Source: Pyrocephalus nanus
Taxonomy: Eukaryota; Chordata; Aves; Passeriformes; Tyrannidae
Assembly (NCBI GenBank): GCA_038380795.1
Contig: CM076261.1
Coordinates: 94,882,418-94,946,417, forward strand
Length of the DNA: 64,000 nucleotides
Direction of reading: 5' to 3'
Below are positions 38,686-52,169 of the stretch, piece after piece. Below the pieces are notes generated by a model. That model saw only the letters and a program-made list of their open reading frames with translations. It was not told where the DNA came from and ran no database searches. The first letter of the stretch is position 1, and each line of letters starts with the position of its first letter. The position numbers and the translations under genes are program-made.

Positions 38686-40006
38686 TTCATACACCGTGAT
38701 CTCACAAGCCCAGCAATGCTGTGGAGGTGGACAAATATGTTGCACATGTAAAAAAAAAAGAATAAAAAATTCCTATGTCTTGGTTGCTACACTGGGAAAA
38801 CGTGGCTGTGCTGGAAAATTGGGAAGAACCTGAAAACTGAAGACAATTCAAAGTGTTTTCCCTGGTCTGCTGTGACAGATGCACCTCACCCCATAACCAC
38901 AGCAGCAGGAGCTTGGTACAGGATCCAAGGGAGGTGAAGGCCTGAGCTGCATCCAGGCCAAGAACTCCTCCAGGAAAGCCACAAAGGAGCAGTGACACAG
39001 CGAGCATCGATGCCCAGAGGCTTGGAACACTGATTGTGTGGCCAACACGTGGATGGAGGAGGCTTTTCCAGGACTTATTTATCAAGGAGCGAGGCAAGCT
39101 GTGTGCTCAAGGAGTTTCACTCACATCTTTTCTGCAATTTGACTCTCAGCCAACTGCTTTACTCCATAACTGACAGCCTAAATGAGCCTTCTCTGAGCTC
39201 CTACCTGGTGTGATGGGGACACCTCTCAGTGTTGCTCCTCAAGGCAAAGAGACCTTTCATCCACAATGGATCCTTGGATGAGTCCAATTTGAGTTGTCCC
39301 TGCATTGCAACAGGACTGTGTGCCAGGTAAGCCTCTTCTTGAGCATGGACACCTCTCCAGATTTGAGATTCCTCACCTGAGACTGACATTCCTCTTTGCC
39401 CCAGGTGGAGAAATCCCTTACTCCTGGCAGATCCTCATTAAGTTGCTGATAATAGGCTGATTTAACAGTAATGTAAAATTACCAACCCACTACTAATTCT
39501 TATTAACTTTGTGGTGGAGTTGATCCCATTGGACATAAAACTGTGTCCAAACCTGAGACTAAAACTGGATTTTAGCTGCACCTTGGCTCCATCAGGGGTT
39601 CAGGAAGCAAGGGGGTACATTCTGAACCTCATGAATCAATGGGGGGGCTCTCAGATCTCTGTGTAAATCCTTCCAGCTCAATTCTAACTCAGTTTTCCTT
39701 TGAGTTTTTATATTAAATAATGGAGAACCTCAACACTGAACTTTGTTAAGTCTCATTTTTGCAACATCATATTGAACATACTTCTGTTAATGCATTTTAC
39801 AGTGGAAAATCTCTTTCATTGATTTAAATCACCCATTCATGGCAGCTGCCCACACAGGAAAAGGCCCATATGGAGCAAGACAACATTCCTGGAAGATTTG
39901 GGATCGGGGCAGGAGGTGACTCTCTGCAGTCTCTCTCTTTTGTGGCTGAAGGAGGTGCTTGGGCTCACTATGGTCCTGTCTGAGCTGTCCCTGAGCTGGG
40001 AGAAAA

Positions 40007-40081
40007 AAGAAGAAAAAAAAAGTAACGAAAAAAAAAAAAAAGAAAAAAAAAAAAGGAAAGGAGAAGAAGAAGGGGAAGGGA
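40007..40081 (+). repeat. A-rich (GAAA)n low-complexity stretch
   Basis: A and G only over most of about 75 bp, including A13 and A12 runs. Confidence 0.9.
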
Positions 40082-40749
40082 ATCTGTTGTGTGTTATTTT
40101 TTTTCTTTAAGCTTTCCTCAACCCTCTCCTACCAGGAAGAAGTCAAGAGTCCTCAAGGCATCCACATGGACCAGGTTCTTTCTTGCTCAGAGCAATTTTC
40201 ATCCACGGTTTTCCAAAGCAAGCTTTGATGTACCTGAGGCTGAAACTCCCTCAAGCCCTTTAGGTGGTCCAATTTCCTGCCAAGCCTTGGAGGTGGCAGC
40301 ATGAAAGGCGAGCACAGGCCCTGAGCTGAGGCCACACAGGACTTCACATTGGATTGTTAAAACCATTCCTTCCTGGACTTTAAAAACCTGAGGGTTCTTT
40401 TAGGATGTGATGTGGGCCTTGCTCCCCTCCCATGTCCCAGGAACCACCCAAAAAAATGTGGTTTGGCACATTAGGGAGGAGTAACACGGGTCTGAGGAGA
40501 ACATGCAGCCTCCACGACAACCAGGGGAGCTGTGGCAATGTGGCAGATGAAGTCCCAAGAGCTCCTACCTGAATAAATTCCCTCCCATCCAGCTGCTTCA
40601 CAGCTGTTTGCTCTTTTGAAAAGTGACATTTCTCGGCTCCTGAGGAGGCTGCAAGAGCCCTTTGAACTTCTAAACTGGGAAAGAAAGGGCAGATGTTGTG
40701 TTTTGGAGGGAAAGAGAGCACAGATGATCCTGATGACCAGCTCTAAGGG

Positions 40750-41062
40750 CAGACTTCCAGTACCTAAAGGGGCTCCAGGAGAGCTGGAGAGGGACTTTGG
40801 ATAAGGGATGGAGTGACAGGACAAGTGGGAGTGGCTTTAAACTAAGAGAGGGCAGGGATAGATGGGAAATTGGGAAGAAATTCTTCCCTGTGAGGGTGGG
40901 GAGCCCCTGGCACGGGTCACCCAGAGAAGCTGTGGCTGCCAATCCCTAGAAGTGTCCAAGGCCAGGCTGGAGCTCTGAGCAACCTGGAATAGTAGAAAAT
41001 GTCCTAATTTGAATGAGATGATCTCGAAGGTACCTTCCAACCCAAATCATTTTGTCATTCTT
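40750..41062 (+). mobile_element. CR1 LINE, about 310 bp
   Basis: It includes TTCCAGTACCTAAAGGGGCT, GAAATTGGGAAGAAATTCTT and CAGAGAAGCTGTGGCTGCCA. The GCCCATGGCAGGG part of the tail is deleted, and it ends CATTTTGTCATTCTTGG. Confidence 0.9.
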
Positions 41063-41654
41063 GGCATGAAGCAGCTGAGGGAACTGATGGGAACTGCAAG
41101 AGGTTGCTGTGGAGGGAGCTCAGGATGCTCCAGCCCTTTTCCCCATCTCAGTGTTTCCTCTGGAGCTTTGCAGGACCCTGGAATAAGCTTAGGGAAACCC
41201 TGTGGTGGCTCTGCTTTCCTTCTGAGCTGAGGGAAGCCAAGTACAGTCACATCCTGGTGATGCCCATTGCCTGCATCCCCAGATCCCTCCTCACTCTGCA
41301 TCCAGCATGGAATTTTTGGAGTGCTGTTGATGAGGACCCTCTGCAATCCCCTGCACAGGGGGCTGCTCATGAAGCTGGAGCTGGATCACCAAGCAGCAAC
41401 ATCACCAAACAACACACACCTCATTCTTTCCACTTTGGGGGCTGGGATTAAAAGCCAAGCTGTTAAACAACAGCATTCAGATTTGGGAATTGATGCTTTT
41501 TGATTTTTTTTTCCTCCCCAAACCCTTTACATTTAAGCAAAAAGATTTACCCCCCAATCATTATCATTTTTAAAACACTGGAAGACAGAGAAAATTTTGT
41601 GTTACTGGGTGAATATTGGGGAACCCCACTCTTATTTATTTAACAGGCAGAGAT

Positions 41655-41778
41655 GAATCCAAGGCCTAGCTGGAACAACTTGGTCCAGTGGAAAGTGTCC
41701 CTGCCCATGGCAAGGAGATGAAACTGGATGATCTTTAAAGTCCCTTCCCCAAACCATTGTGTGACCATGCCATGATTT
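41655..41778 (+). mobile_element. CR1 LINE, 3' end fragment
   Basis: It reads CCAAGGCCTAGCTGGAACAA, TCCCTGCCCATGGCAAGGAG and GGATGATCTTTAAAGTCCCT, with a degenerate end. Confidence 0.85.
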
Positions 41779-42574
41779 TGCAGCACACAGCAGGATGGAG
41801 GCTGCTGTTTTGCTTCCCTCTAATGGAAAACCTGAGCTTCAAAGCCAGGGAAATTCCCAATTAAAATACAACTCTCTGCAGCAACACTTTGACAAGTGGC
41901 CCCTCCAAAGGTGGAGCACAACGAGCAAAGGAAATCATGCAAATGTTGGGAACTATTTGAAAGCAGGAGAGAAAAAAGGAGGCAAAATCTGCAGGAAGGA
42001 AGAGAAGTGCGGGGCTGGGGGGTTCTGTTCAGCAGAAATGATGACATGAAAAGGCAAATCGTCCTCTCCTGGTCTGTGTGGGCCGAGGGTTTTCGGGGAA
42101 TGGACAATCAAAGAGTAGCTTAATATATTCCAGGAGTTTCTGGGCTTTGATCAATTGTCTGAAATAATTGGCAGCTTCTTTCCATTATCTCATGTTTGGC
42201 CCCATGATTAATATTTTAACTCAAGCTTTGAGGCTTTGGCCAGCACAGGCTTCCATCACTTGTGGGTGTTTGGCATTTACACGGAGAATAAGAGGCCGTG
42301 TCCTCTTCAAAGGGCTGGAAACCTCTTGGAAGTGCAGGAGCACAGAGGAAAGGCAGAGGCTGGAATACAGAAAATTCAACTTCAGCAGGAAGGACTAAAG
42401 GCTGAGCATCTGGTTCCTCCACAGAAACCCTTTGGGCCAAGCCCTGGTACCATTGGAGGGGTAAAATCCTCTCAGTTTTGCTGAGTTTTTTCTGGAAGAG
42501 GACGAAGGCACAGAAGGAATTTCTGGGTCTCAGTTGCTGGCCAGGAAATGAAATCCCTTCTGAGATGAGAGCGT

Positions 42575-42660
42575 GGGATCATAAAATGGTCTGGGTTGGA
42601 AGGCACCTCAAAAAACAGACAGTTCCAACCTCCCTGCTGTGGACAGGGACACCTGAGATG
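42575..42660 (-). mobile_element. CR1 LINE, short antisense tail
   Basis: In reverse: GGGATCATAAAATGGTCTGG, GTTCCAACCTCCCTGCTGTG and GGACAGGGACACCTGAG. Confidence 0.8.
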
Positions 42661-45396
42661 GGCAAGGGTTGGTATTTCAGGGTTGACAACTGATGTTGGT
42701 TATCAAAAAAAAGTGATTTAAAAGCTTGGCCTCATTGAGCCTCTCAGTGCAGCTCTGCCAGGACAGTGCAAATCAACTGGTGCAGAAAAGCTCAGCCCTG
42801 TTCAGTCCCAGACAGGGCTTTGGACCCATTACAAGAATCACTAATGACAAAAATAAATAGGAAATAGATCACACTGCACGGATAGTCAGCCAAAGAGTCC
42901 TTTTCCACGGTAATTAACTGTCTTCCTTAAATAAAGCAGCTGATTTCCCTGAGCTTATGTCTGTGATCTGAATAATTTCTCAGCAAAGCATCTCCTAGAC
43001 TTGTTGCACTGTGGTGTTGGTGGAGAAAATGGGAATTCTTGTGAGTGGTGGATAAAAAAAGGTGCCTGGGGGTAGAAAACTATGATGGGAGTAGGGCACA
43101 AGTCAATAATAATGTTCCTCAGTTAACCTGAAGATTTATTTAATATTTTTATTTGAAGCCTTGCAACAACAACAACAAAAGTTGTGTTTGCCAATAAAAG
43201 ATTTGGAGGCAAAACTTTGAAGGGCATTGTCAATACAGAGAAGGATTGAGACATCAGACATCATCCAAGGAGAACTGAGTTCCTGGGGAGAGCAGGGAGA
43301 GGAACAGATTAACATTTCCTAGCACAAAGCTGACAGTGCAGCTGCAGCCTGGGAGGCTCAGCAGATGGGAGGGAGAAGGGAGAGAGGCTTGGATGCATCC
43401 AGGACAATCACCAAGCAGAGAAAATGAAAATCTCAAGCTTGAGGTGCCCCAGGAAACACCTTTCCAGCAGCAGCAAAGAAGAGGAGATGATATTTTGCAA
43501 GGATGTGGTGAAATTCCTTTGGAACACTTTGTGTGTCCAGGCACTGAGGGGTCCTGGGGTTGCCCAAACTCCCGAGGCCTCCTGGATGGTAAAACCAGCA
43601 CAACCAGTCACTCATGGTCAGAGAAGAAGGTTTCCAACTGGGAAGGGATATTTGAAGTGCCAGAGGAACCACCACGTGGTTCAGGATTAGGAAATCTGGC
43701 TCCTTTAGTCCATTTAAACTGTGCCAAGAGGATCATGAGTGTTGCTGATGAAGAGAGAAAAAATAGCAAGAGAGGACAAGGATTCTTTAATCTGAAGGAT
43801 TCTGATGGTGAAAGAGCCCCTGATTATAAAGATAGGAGTGAAAAAAATAAGTTGGGACGTTGGGATGTGGTTTTTAGCTGGCAGTGTGGTAATTCCAACC
43901 TGAGGGAGAGCTGGGGAGACAAAAACATGGTTGGTTCAGGAGAGAGACACAACAAAAAGGTGGGAGAGAAACCACACTCAGTGGGATACAGGATACCCCA
44001 GATCCATGTTCCCAAGTCTGGACATCTGTGGAGGGGGAGCACGAATTCCCAGCAGGCACAATCACACACATGGAATGTTCAGACACAGCCAGGCACACCC
44101 TCAGCAAGGAGAGCAGTGCCTTTACCAGCACCCCAAAACCACACACAACACCCACATAAATAGGGGTGCAGCAGGGATGTCTCCATCCTCTTCCTCTTTT
44201 CCACCTCGCCAGAATGGAAAATGTGGGATATTCACACCCAACATGGGTCTCTCCAGCAGCTGGGCTTGCTCTGTTCATGAGTTGTCCCCAGCTCTCATTC
44301 CTCCTTCCCCAGTGTCTGGCATGAAGATCCTTCAGCTCCCGAGGCTGGTGGCCCCAGATGTCCCTGCCCTGCCCACAGCCAGCCTGACTGGCAGAAAATT
44401 TCATGAACACAAAGCTCAGGATAGAAATAATAAAGCAAATCAGCACAGAAAATAATTAGGAATAACATCCAACATGTGTGTGATGAGGGGCAGGGCTGGA
44501 CAACACCACCTTGAGAGTCCTTTGCTATTTATTAATCGTTACTTCCACTACTGGTAACACAGGATTTCTTAAAATTACTGTGTTCAAAGTGGTCAAAATT
44601 CACCCAAAGAGCATCTTCAGAAGCCGTGGGTCCAGCCTGGACTCAGCAGTGGGTTTCTCCTCTCTCTACAGGAGTAGCTCATACTGGGGAGCCCTCTGGG
44701 GGCCATAAACCACAAAATCTGGCAGCAAGAAAGAATCCTGAGCAAAAATATATTGAAGGAAAAGCTTCCACAAAGGTGGGGCTGCCTTTAAAGGTAAAAG
44801 TGCTTGACTGCTCTGTAATTTGCTTCTTTTTTTTGTTTGTTTTTGGTATTGATTGCTAGAAACTTGTGTAGGAGTCTTGGAGTGTTAAGGACTGGTGTTA
44901 ATTACTCCAAGTAACAACCTTTGCATACCAAACTAAGCTGTTTTCACTGGCCCTTGGAAATCCAGGGATTTGTCAAAGATTGTCTGGCACGTAGAGGAGA
45001 GACTTTCTGTTCAAAGGAACTGAGGCTGTGTGTCCCCTGCAGAGTATCTGGAGCAGGAGACCCAAATTCATGTCTCAATTCATGATCTCAATTCCCAATC
45101 CCAGTGGCTGCTTGGAGCAGCACAGGCTGGAATTACCACTCTGCCGTTTAGAAACCACATCCTAAATTCCACCTTTATTTTTCACCTTTCTTTCACCTTT
45201 ATAATAAGGGACTGTTACACCATCAGCATCCTGTTAAGGTGGTTAATCAGGTTAAGAATTCAAATTAATTTCTAGTCAAGAATTCTTGTTCTCTCTTGCT
45301 GTTCCCTCCCTCCCTTCAACAGCCATCACTGGAAGGGAATGGAAAGGATCAAAGTTATTTTAACCTGGCGATGAATTAAGCACAATAACTCTGTTT

Positions 45397-45416
45397 AAAA
45401 AAAAAAAAAAAAAAAA
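45397..45416 (+). repeat. Poly-A run, 20 bases
   Basis: A20 followed by CACACACC. Confidence 0.93.
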
Positions 45417-45779
45417 CACACACCACAGAATTCTTGTTCTTTCAAAGCTTTCCAGAGAGATGTTTCCTTTGAGAGATGATCAGGATGATTTTTCCTCTTT
45501 GGTCCCCTCGGGAATCCTCCATCAAGAGACTGGAAACAACCCAGGAGCTTAAGAGTTCCACTTGATTCCCAACCTGTCCTCTGGATATGGGCAGGCTTGT
45601 ACAAGACTTACCTCATCCAGGTCCTCACAGACTCCTTGAAAAATGGAAACGGGGGGTCTAAGTGGTGCCATTTCCTTGTCCCATCTTGTCCCTCCGAGAA
45701 GAGCTATGAAGAAGGAAATCAGGGAACACCGGAGGACAGAGAGGGGAAAAGAAGGAGGGAACTTATTTTTGCCTTTCCC

Positions 45780-46260
45780 AGGCTTGACTAATTATGAAAC
45801 TTCTTAGAAAAGGCTCCAGCCGAGCAGGTGATGGGGCTGAGATGAAACAGCAACTTAATCCGTGGGGACGAACTCCATCAATGATCCAATTATTTAGGAT
45901 TTGATGTTTTCTCGAGCCGGCAATTCCCAGCCCTGCGCGCGGAGACGGGACAGCATTTTTACACCAGTGGATTTGGGATGGGGAGGCGCTGGAGGAGCCT
46001 GCCTTGATTTACAAAGGCAAACCATTAGCATATAAATTGGTACCATAGGTTAGCGAGCAGCCGGGCTGGATGAATCAGCGGGGCCGAGGCTGCGGGGAAG
46101 AGGCAAATTAAAGTCCCTGCTCGAAGGGGCTCACTTCGGAGCGCCTGCAAGAGAAAATGAGAGTCGGTTTTTTTTGTGTGTGTGTGTCGACTTTATTTAT
46201 CTTTGATTACTTTTCGCTTGCTGCTGCTTTAATTTCCCCCTCCTCCTCTCTTGGCTTGTC
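45780..46260. promoter_or_regulatory. Candidate conserved non-coding element
   Basis: A single-copy block with local CpG enrichment (CTCGAGCCGG, CTGCGCGCGGAGACGG, AATCAGCGGGGCCGAGG) mixed with AT-rich homeodomain/POU-like text (CTAATTATGAAAC, ATTAGCATATAAATTGG). Its composition differs from the flanking intergenic DNA and no repeat is seen inside. Function is inference; a promoter of an unannotated RNA is an alternative. Confidence 0.35.
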
Positions 46261-47994
46261 ACCCTTCCCTCCCCGTCTCAATCACTTGCTCTCCGATGGG
46301 TCTTAACATCCACCCAGCCCTGGTTATTCCTCCTGTAACACCGACTGGTGAAATCAGGGCACATCTCCCTTTTCTCTTTTTCCCTAGATGTTTTGTCTTT
46401 GTGTCCCATTCCCCTTTATTTATTTTTCTTTTCTTGACCTTTCATCCACCGTGCCTTTTATTTGTTTTCCTGAAGCACCTCTCACTCCCTCTTCCTTTTC
46501 CCATGAGGAAAACAAGCCAATTTCCAGGTGTAAAATGACAGTAAGAGCTGAGGTTGTTAGTTTTCCTGTGCTGTTCCACTCACATTCCTCTCTCTGTGCT
46601 GGGAAATGACTCTAACAACACCCCTCTTTCTTTTTGAGCCCTGGAGGAAACATCCTGTACTTCGGGGTGGGAAGAGTGTCCCTTGGATGGAGACAGACAC
46701 ACTATTTATCCCAAACTGCAGGATGCAGCAGTGCCTTTCCTGTTTTCCAGCTTCCCTTTGCACACATGGTGTGTGATCCAACCCCCTCCCAGGACACTGC
46801 TGCAATCAAGGAATCACTTTCTCATGGTCCCATCCTGTTCCAGGTTTTCTCTATTTTCACCCATTCCTTTATTTCCCATTCCCTACTTACTGTCCCTCAA
46901 AGCAAAATCTTCTAGTGGTGCCTTTCTTTGATGAGAAAAATCATCCCTAGCAGCGATTTTCTGAGTAGAAATGCATATTCCTAACCATGTCAGTTGGAGG
47001 GGACCTCTGGAAATGCCAGACCTCTCTGCCTTTTCTGTCCCCATTATTTCAGGGATTCTCTGCAGAATATCTCTCTCTCTTCTTGTTCTCCAAACATTTG
47101 AAGACAAACATGGGAAGATGATAATTTTCTGACTTATTTTCATCCTTCCTGAGGCCTTTCTCTCCCCCATCCCCTTCCCCTGAGTAGTTACTCGGGGGAA
47201 CCCCAATTCTCTTGACTAACTATCAGCTGACCACCATCCTCTGAAACACCTAATTTAAAGCCTAATTTATTATCTAATTTCCACATTGGCAAGATTATTG
47301 ACAAAGATGCTTTATCAAGTGGGTCCCACCCCCTATTTCTGATTCTACCACCTATGTCTGGTCCTGGTTCCTGCCTGTTTATGTTTTATGAGCCAAAGGC
47401 TCACAAAGGCCTCTTTTTAGCAACCAACCTCCCAGGAAAGGCACAAAGATGCTTCTGACTCCAGTGACCCCAAAAAGATCCCAAAACAGCTCATTTTCCA
47501 ACTCACTACAGGGTACAGACAAGGCAAATGTCCCAGGGCTTGCTCACATCTCTTTTCTGATTCAATCAAAAGGATGTCATTTACGTTGTCCCTTAAAAGT
47601 TTCACATCCAGATGCACTTGAGCCCCCAGCCATGCTTGGGTTTTTCGGGAGGAGTTTGCCTGTTGGGCTCCACACACTGCTTTGCTCCAGGAGTCTTAAT
47701 TTCATACACACTGATCCAGGATGAATTTAGGCCAAGAAATAAGCAGCTCCTCCTGCATTCCTGTGCATTCATATTGAGTCACTGTGGGCAGCAGAACAGA
47801 GCAGGGAACGTTTCCAGGCCGGGCCACGAGAGCATCTTCCTTCTCTCCCAGCTCCCTCTGAAGGAATGGGATTTTAAAAAAGAGAAATAGCTTTAATAAA
47901 GGCACCATCCCTGGGGTTCCTGGACATTTATCTGCACACAGTATGGGTTTAATTTGGGCCATGCAAAAACCTGGAGAAACCCGATTTTTAAAAA

Positions 47995-48130
47995 TCACAG
48001 AATCGTAGAGTGGTTTGGGTTGTAAGGAAACTTTAAGATCCTCTCATTCCAACCCCCCCTTCCACTAGTCCAGGTTGCTCCAAGCCTGGTCCAACACCTC
48101 CAGGGATGGGGAATCCACAGCTTCTCTGTG
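47995..48130 (-). mobile_element. CR1 LINE, 3' end, antisense
   Basis: In reverse: CACAGAATCGTAGAGTGGTT, TTCCACTAGTCCAGGTTGCT and ACCTCCAGGGATGGGGAATC. An internal deletion removed the CCATGGGCAGGG part. Confidence 0.9.
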
Positions 48131-49628
48131 AATGGGAGTGGGAGAATCCAGTAAAGAGGGCTGGCTGGGAATGATCTGCCCCTCCAAAGCTGAATTGCAG
48201 CTGCTCTTGCCAAAGGCATCACCTTCACAACACCAGGACGAGCTTCAAACAGGATTTTTTGTGCTTTATCAGGGAAGGTGGGATTTTTTTTTTTTTTGGT
48301 TGTTTATTCATCCTGCAGGTCCCACTCCAGTGCACCAAGATACAATTCCTTTCGAAGCTGTCCCTGGGAATCTTGTTGAGCTACGATGAGTCTTCTAGAT
48401 GAAGAGAGACTGAGCCTCAGCTGCCAATAAAAAATGGTGGTTAAACATCAGGTCCTTCTGTTCCCTGTCAATTGTCATCACCTCCCTGTAATTTAGCACT
48501 CCCTTGCCTGTCCCCTTTTCCCATCATTCCCTAAGGAAATTCCAGGAACACACCAAGATCCAGAACAAAATATCTGCATTTTCTGAATTCCAGTGTCGAG
48601 GTACTTAATAAAAAAAATCAACCTGACAGAATCTTTTAGTCTTTCTCTCTCTCTCTCTTTTTTTTTCTCTTGTTCTTTTTAAATCCCTTTGTCCAGCCAG
48701 GGCCCCATTTCTTTCCAGATGCATTAAGTTTGACCAGCTCTTTATTTTAGCATTTTACTGCCGGGTTACACGAGGGAGAAGATTATTTTGACAAGCAAAG
48801 AGTTCTGCTGGTGATGTGGCAAGAAAGAGCCTTAAAAGAAACTCCCCCAAAAACCCAGAAAAGTTTAATGTGTGTGGAAATTTAAAGTGGGAAAAAAAAG
48901 TGTTTAAAATTTTGTTTTATAGAGTGAGAGGGACAGGATAAAACACAACAAGCTCCGGTGGCTTTCAAATGTTGGAGAAACTGATTTTATTATCTGTTTT
49001 TTTCCCTATAAAAACATATTTTGTGCAGAAAATGGTGATTCCCTTCTTGGCAAGTGTAAGAAGGAAGTTCATCCACCTAAGGAGGAGCTCAAAGGAGGGT
49101 TTTTTCATTTTTTTTTATCAAATCTTTTTATCAAATCTCTTAATCTGCCTTGTTAAACTGAGACTTAATTTGCTCCTGTGGAAGGGACGTTGCAAATGAC
49201 CAGCTTTAGTGGGTCTAAAAAGGTTTTGCAGTTGCTCTGGGATCTTTCAGTTGCTTTTATTGAAGCTTTTTTTGGCAAGATGACCGGTCAAGGCCTTTGT
49301 TTCAACACATCTCTTTGGTTAAACTCTTCCTGGCTGGATCTGAATGGACTTTTGGGGTGGTTGTTTGGTTTGGGGTTGTTTGGTTTGGGTTTTTTTCTTT
49401 CTTTCTTTTTTTTTTTTTAAGAAAAAGGTCCTCCAAAGAGATCAAAATGATTCTTTAAATGGTTTCAACTGGGCTAAATTGGGTCATTCCCTTCAATCAG
49501 TAAATACCTTAAGTTATGCCCTGTGTGCTATAAATTTGCCATTGAAACATTTGGAAAATATCTAATAAAACCCTAGGGAAGAAAAATGCTTTTTGACTTC
49601 TTCTCTCTAAAAGAAATACAGGGTTGGC

Positions 49629-49650
49629 TTTTTTTTTTTTTTTTTTTTTT
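49629..49650 (+). repeat. Poly-T run, 22 bases
   Basis: An uninterrupted T22 run in intergenic sequence. Confidence 0.93.
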
Positions 49651-50094
49651 GATTTTCAGCCTCCAGCTGAAAAAGGCTTTTCTGAAACACTTTAACAACC
49701 TGAAAATGAAGCAAAACATTCAATTACAAGTGAAAAAAACCCACGAAAGTAAATCCCCAAACTGAACCAACTCCATTTTCAGTTCTGTACCAATCAAGCT
49801 GAAAACCACCCACTCCTTTTTTTTTCCTAGTCAGATTCTCACTGTGTATAATTCCAAGCTTCTGCTTCCTAGAAAACCTACCCCTGGGAGACAGTGGATG
49901 CTTAGGAAACATCAGGATCAAGGCACATCTGTTTATGCTCTATTTTTTAGGGATCTTGTAGCACAACAACCTTGAAAGGGGTGCCCTGTGTCCATCATGT
50001 GCAGCAGAAATGTCTTACACACAGAGCTGAGGCAATTGCTGATGAAAAGCTTGGCCTGTGGGATTCTAGGGATAATTAGATATATATATATTTA

Positions 50095-50262
50095 TTGAAC
50101 TTCATCAGGTTCCTCTTAGCCCACCTTTCCAGCCCATCCAGCTCTTTTTGCAGGGTGTTTCTCCAATCTGGAGCGTCCACTTTCCCACTCAGCTTTGTAG
50201 AATCAACCTTTTCATTCACAGCCAGCTCAGAAGGTCGAAGAGATGTTTCAGATGTATCCAAA
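50095..50262 (-). mobile_element. CR1 LINE reverse-transcriptase ORF remnant, antisense
   Basis: The minus strand encodes DWRNTLQKELDGLERWAKRN followed by LMKFNK, which resembles the CR1-family RT segment with LEEWAxRNLMKFN. It is the only piece in the window that still shows CR1 coding sequence. It is a short decayed fragment with no start or catalytic motif. Confidence 0.75.
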
Positions 50263-50364
50263 CAGCCCCCAGTGAGACAGGATTAGCCTCTTCTCTTGCA
50301 TTTCTGTACCTCAGATGGGGCAGGTTGACTGAAGAGGCACAAATCCGTGGTGTTGTTGCAGTCC

Positions 50365-50445
50365 GTGGGGAGGAGGTTGGAACTAAAAGACCTTTAAGGT
50401 CCTTCCAACCCAAACCATTCTACGATTTGATGATTCCATGACTCA
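50365..50445 (+). mobile_element. CR1 LINE, short 3' tail
   Basis: It reads GAGGTTGGAACTAAAAGACC, CTTTAAGGTCCTTCCAACCC and CCATTCTACGATTTGATGAT. Confidence 0.85.
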
Positions 50446-51078
50446 TAACTGTGCAGGTCACACAAAACTGTGGCACAACCAGGACAGTCTGCCCAGCTGA
50501 GCTCCCCAGAAGCAGCACTGTGCCGCTACTTGTTTGTGGGGAGCCAAGCAATTAAGATGCACCTCAGGTATCGACTTGACTTGTCTATTCTTATTCTTCT
50601 CCCCTTATTTACAACTCCACTCAGGCTCTGTGTGAAATGTATTGTATCTCAGGCTCATTAACACGACACAGGAACACCTGGCTGGGAAGATAAGACCCTC
50701 CAAGAAGAGGAGGAGTTGCTGAGAGAGCAGCCTGCCCCTCTCCCAGAAAAAAAAAAAAATCCAGCACAAGGAGATTCTTTCATCATCTTCCCCAATAACC
50801 TGTTCCCCTCCCTGAAACTGCGCCTCTGACTCTCTTGGGTTTGGCATTTTGGAAAGCAACAGCAAATGATGAATTCCCAGCGGGGTTATCGAGCCATTCA
50901 GCTGAGTCCAGGAGGGCTGGGGAATCTTCCTTTTAGTCCCTCTTGCATTAAGTATAAGCTCTACAAACACTGCCACTAGGGCAAGACTCTGCATTCACAA
51001 ATCAGTGAATTATTCCATCTCCTGCACCACACAGCATCTCCCTCTTCCCTAAGTTTTCAGGTGCTGAATTCCTGCATT

Positions 51079-51098
51079 CAAAAAAAAAAAAAAAAAAA
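51079..51098 (+). repeat. Poly-A run, about 20 bases
   Basis: An uninterrupted A run in intergenic sequence. Confidence 0.9.
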
Positions 51099-52169
51099 GA
51101 ATGCTGGCATTTCTTCTGCGAGCTCAGAAAGATGTTCTTAAAAAGTTGCACTTTTCATTTCAGCAAGTTGATAAGACCTTTATCTTCTGCCAGGATATTT
51201 CAGGCACAGAACCAGGAGCTCTGGCTTTTAGAGCCTGGATTAAAGCTGCATCCACATCCTTTGAGGTGATTGATTTTCCTGCCCGTAATTTCCTGGCACA
51301 TGTTGTGCTGCATCTTTCTAACTAATATTTGTTGGTGAATGCTCGTTATCTCTGGGAACTGAGGGACTGGAGCAGAGTTTAATGTGCCACTTATCATTTT
51401 CCAAGTGTTATTATTGCCTTTCTATCAGTGCTTTCACATGAGGCTGCAGTAGCAAAACTGCAGTGGGACTTCGCAGCAGTCAGCACTGATTCCAAGGAAA
51501 TATGGATTTCCATCCCATGCCAGGCTGGAGAGCTTCCAAATAATATTTACTCTGTTGGATTGGGAACCCCTCAATGATACTGGGAAGTGAGGACAGGCCA
51601 TTGGTGGATGAGAATAGATCCTGAGATATTGGGTTCTCAAACGTGCCAAAGCTCCTCATATTTTCTTGTCAAGATTCATTCTTAAACTCCTGACAATTTC
51701 CTGGAGTTTGTAAATGAACAAAGGGCCTGAAGGGTGTTTGAGGTTTCAATGCAGAGGGAACTGAAAAGGCAGGATAACAATTTTCTCATTTTTCCCTGCA
51801 CAAAACATAGATATTTAGCATTTGAAACAGACTCTCAATTTCTAAATTTTCTTCATTTCACAAAAAGGAAAAAGAGCATCATTGAAGCATTTCACCAGTT
51901 CAAAGCACTGACAGATTTGAAGCATTTCCTGTGGATCTGAGAGGTTGGTTTGGTTTTTTTCTGGTTTTCTTCCAACCAGCAACAAAACTATTCTTTTTTA
52001 GAAAGTGTCAGTGAAGCCACAAGCAGTTTTTCATGCTGGAGGTGAGCAGTGACGTGCATGTGCTACCTTCCCATCTGCTTTGGCTCTCCCTGACAACAAA
52101 ACCCATCTCAACCCCAAAGAGACACCTCTCACCCCTCAGGTCTCTCCAAACACTATTTTACTCCAAAAA

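Noticed and set aside
43336..44163. 275-codon open frame on the + strand in intergenic DNA
   Set aside because: It has no recognisable domain. Frames on the + strand (43931-44455) and - strand (43874-44446) are also open across it, and there is no exon or promoter context. It looks like a stop-poor stretch. Conservation across birds would change this view.
46980..47030. Possible CR1 tail (CAGTTGGAGGGGACCTCTGG)
   Set aside because: The match is limited to about 20 bases with no continuing tail or octamers.
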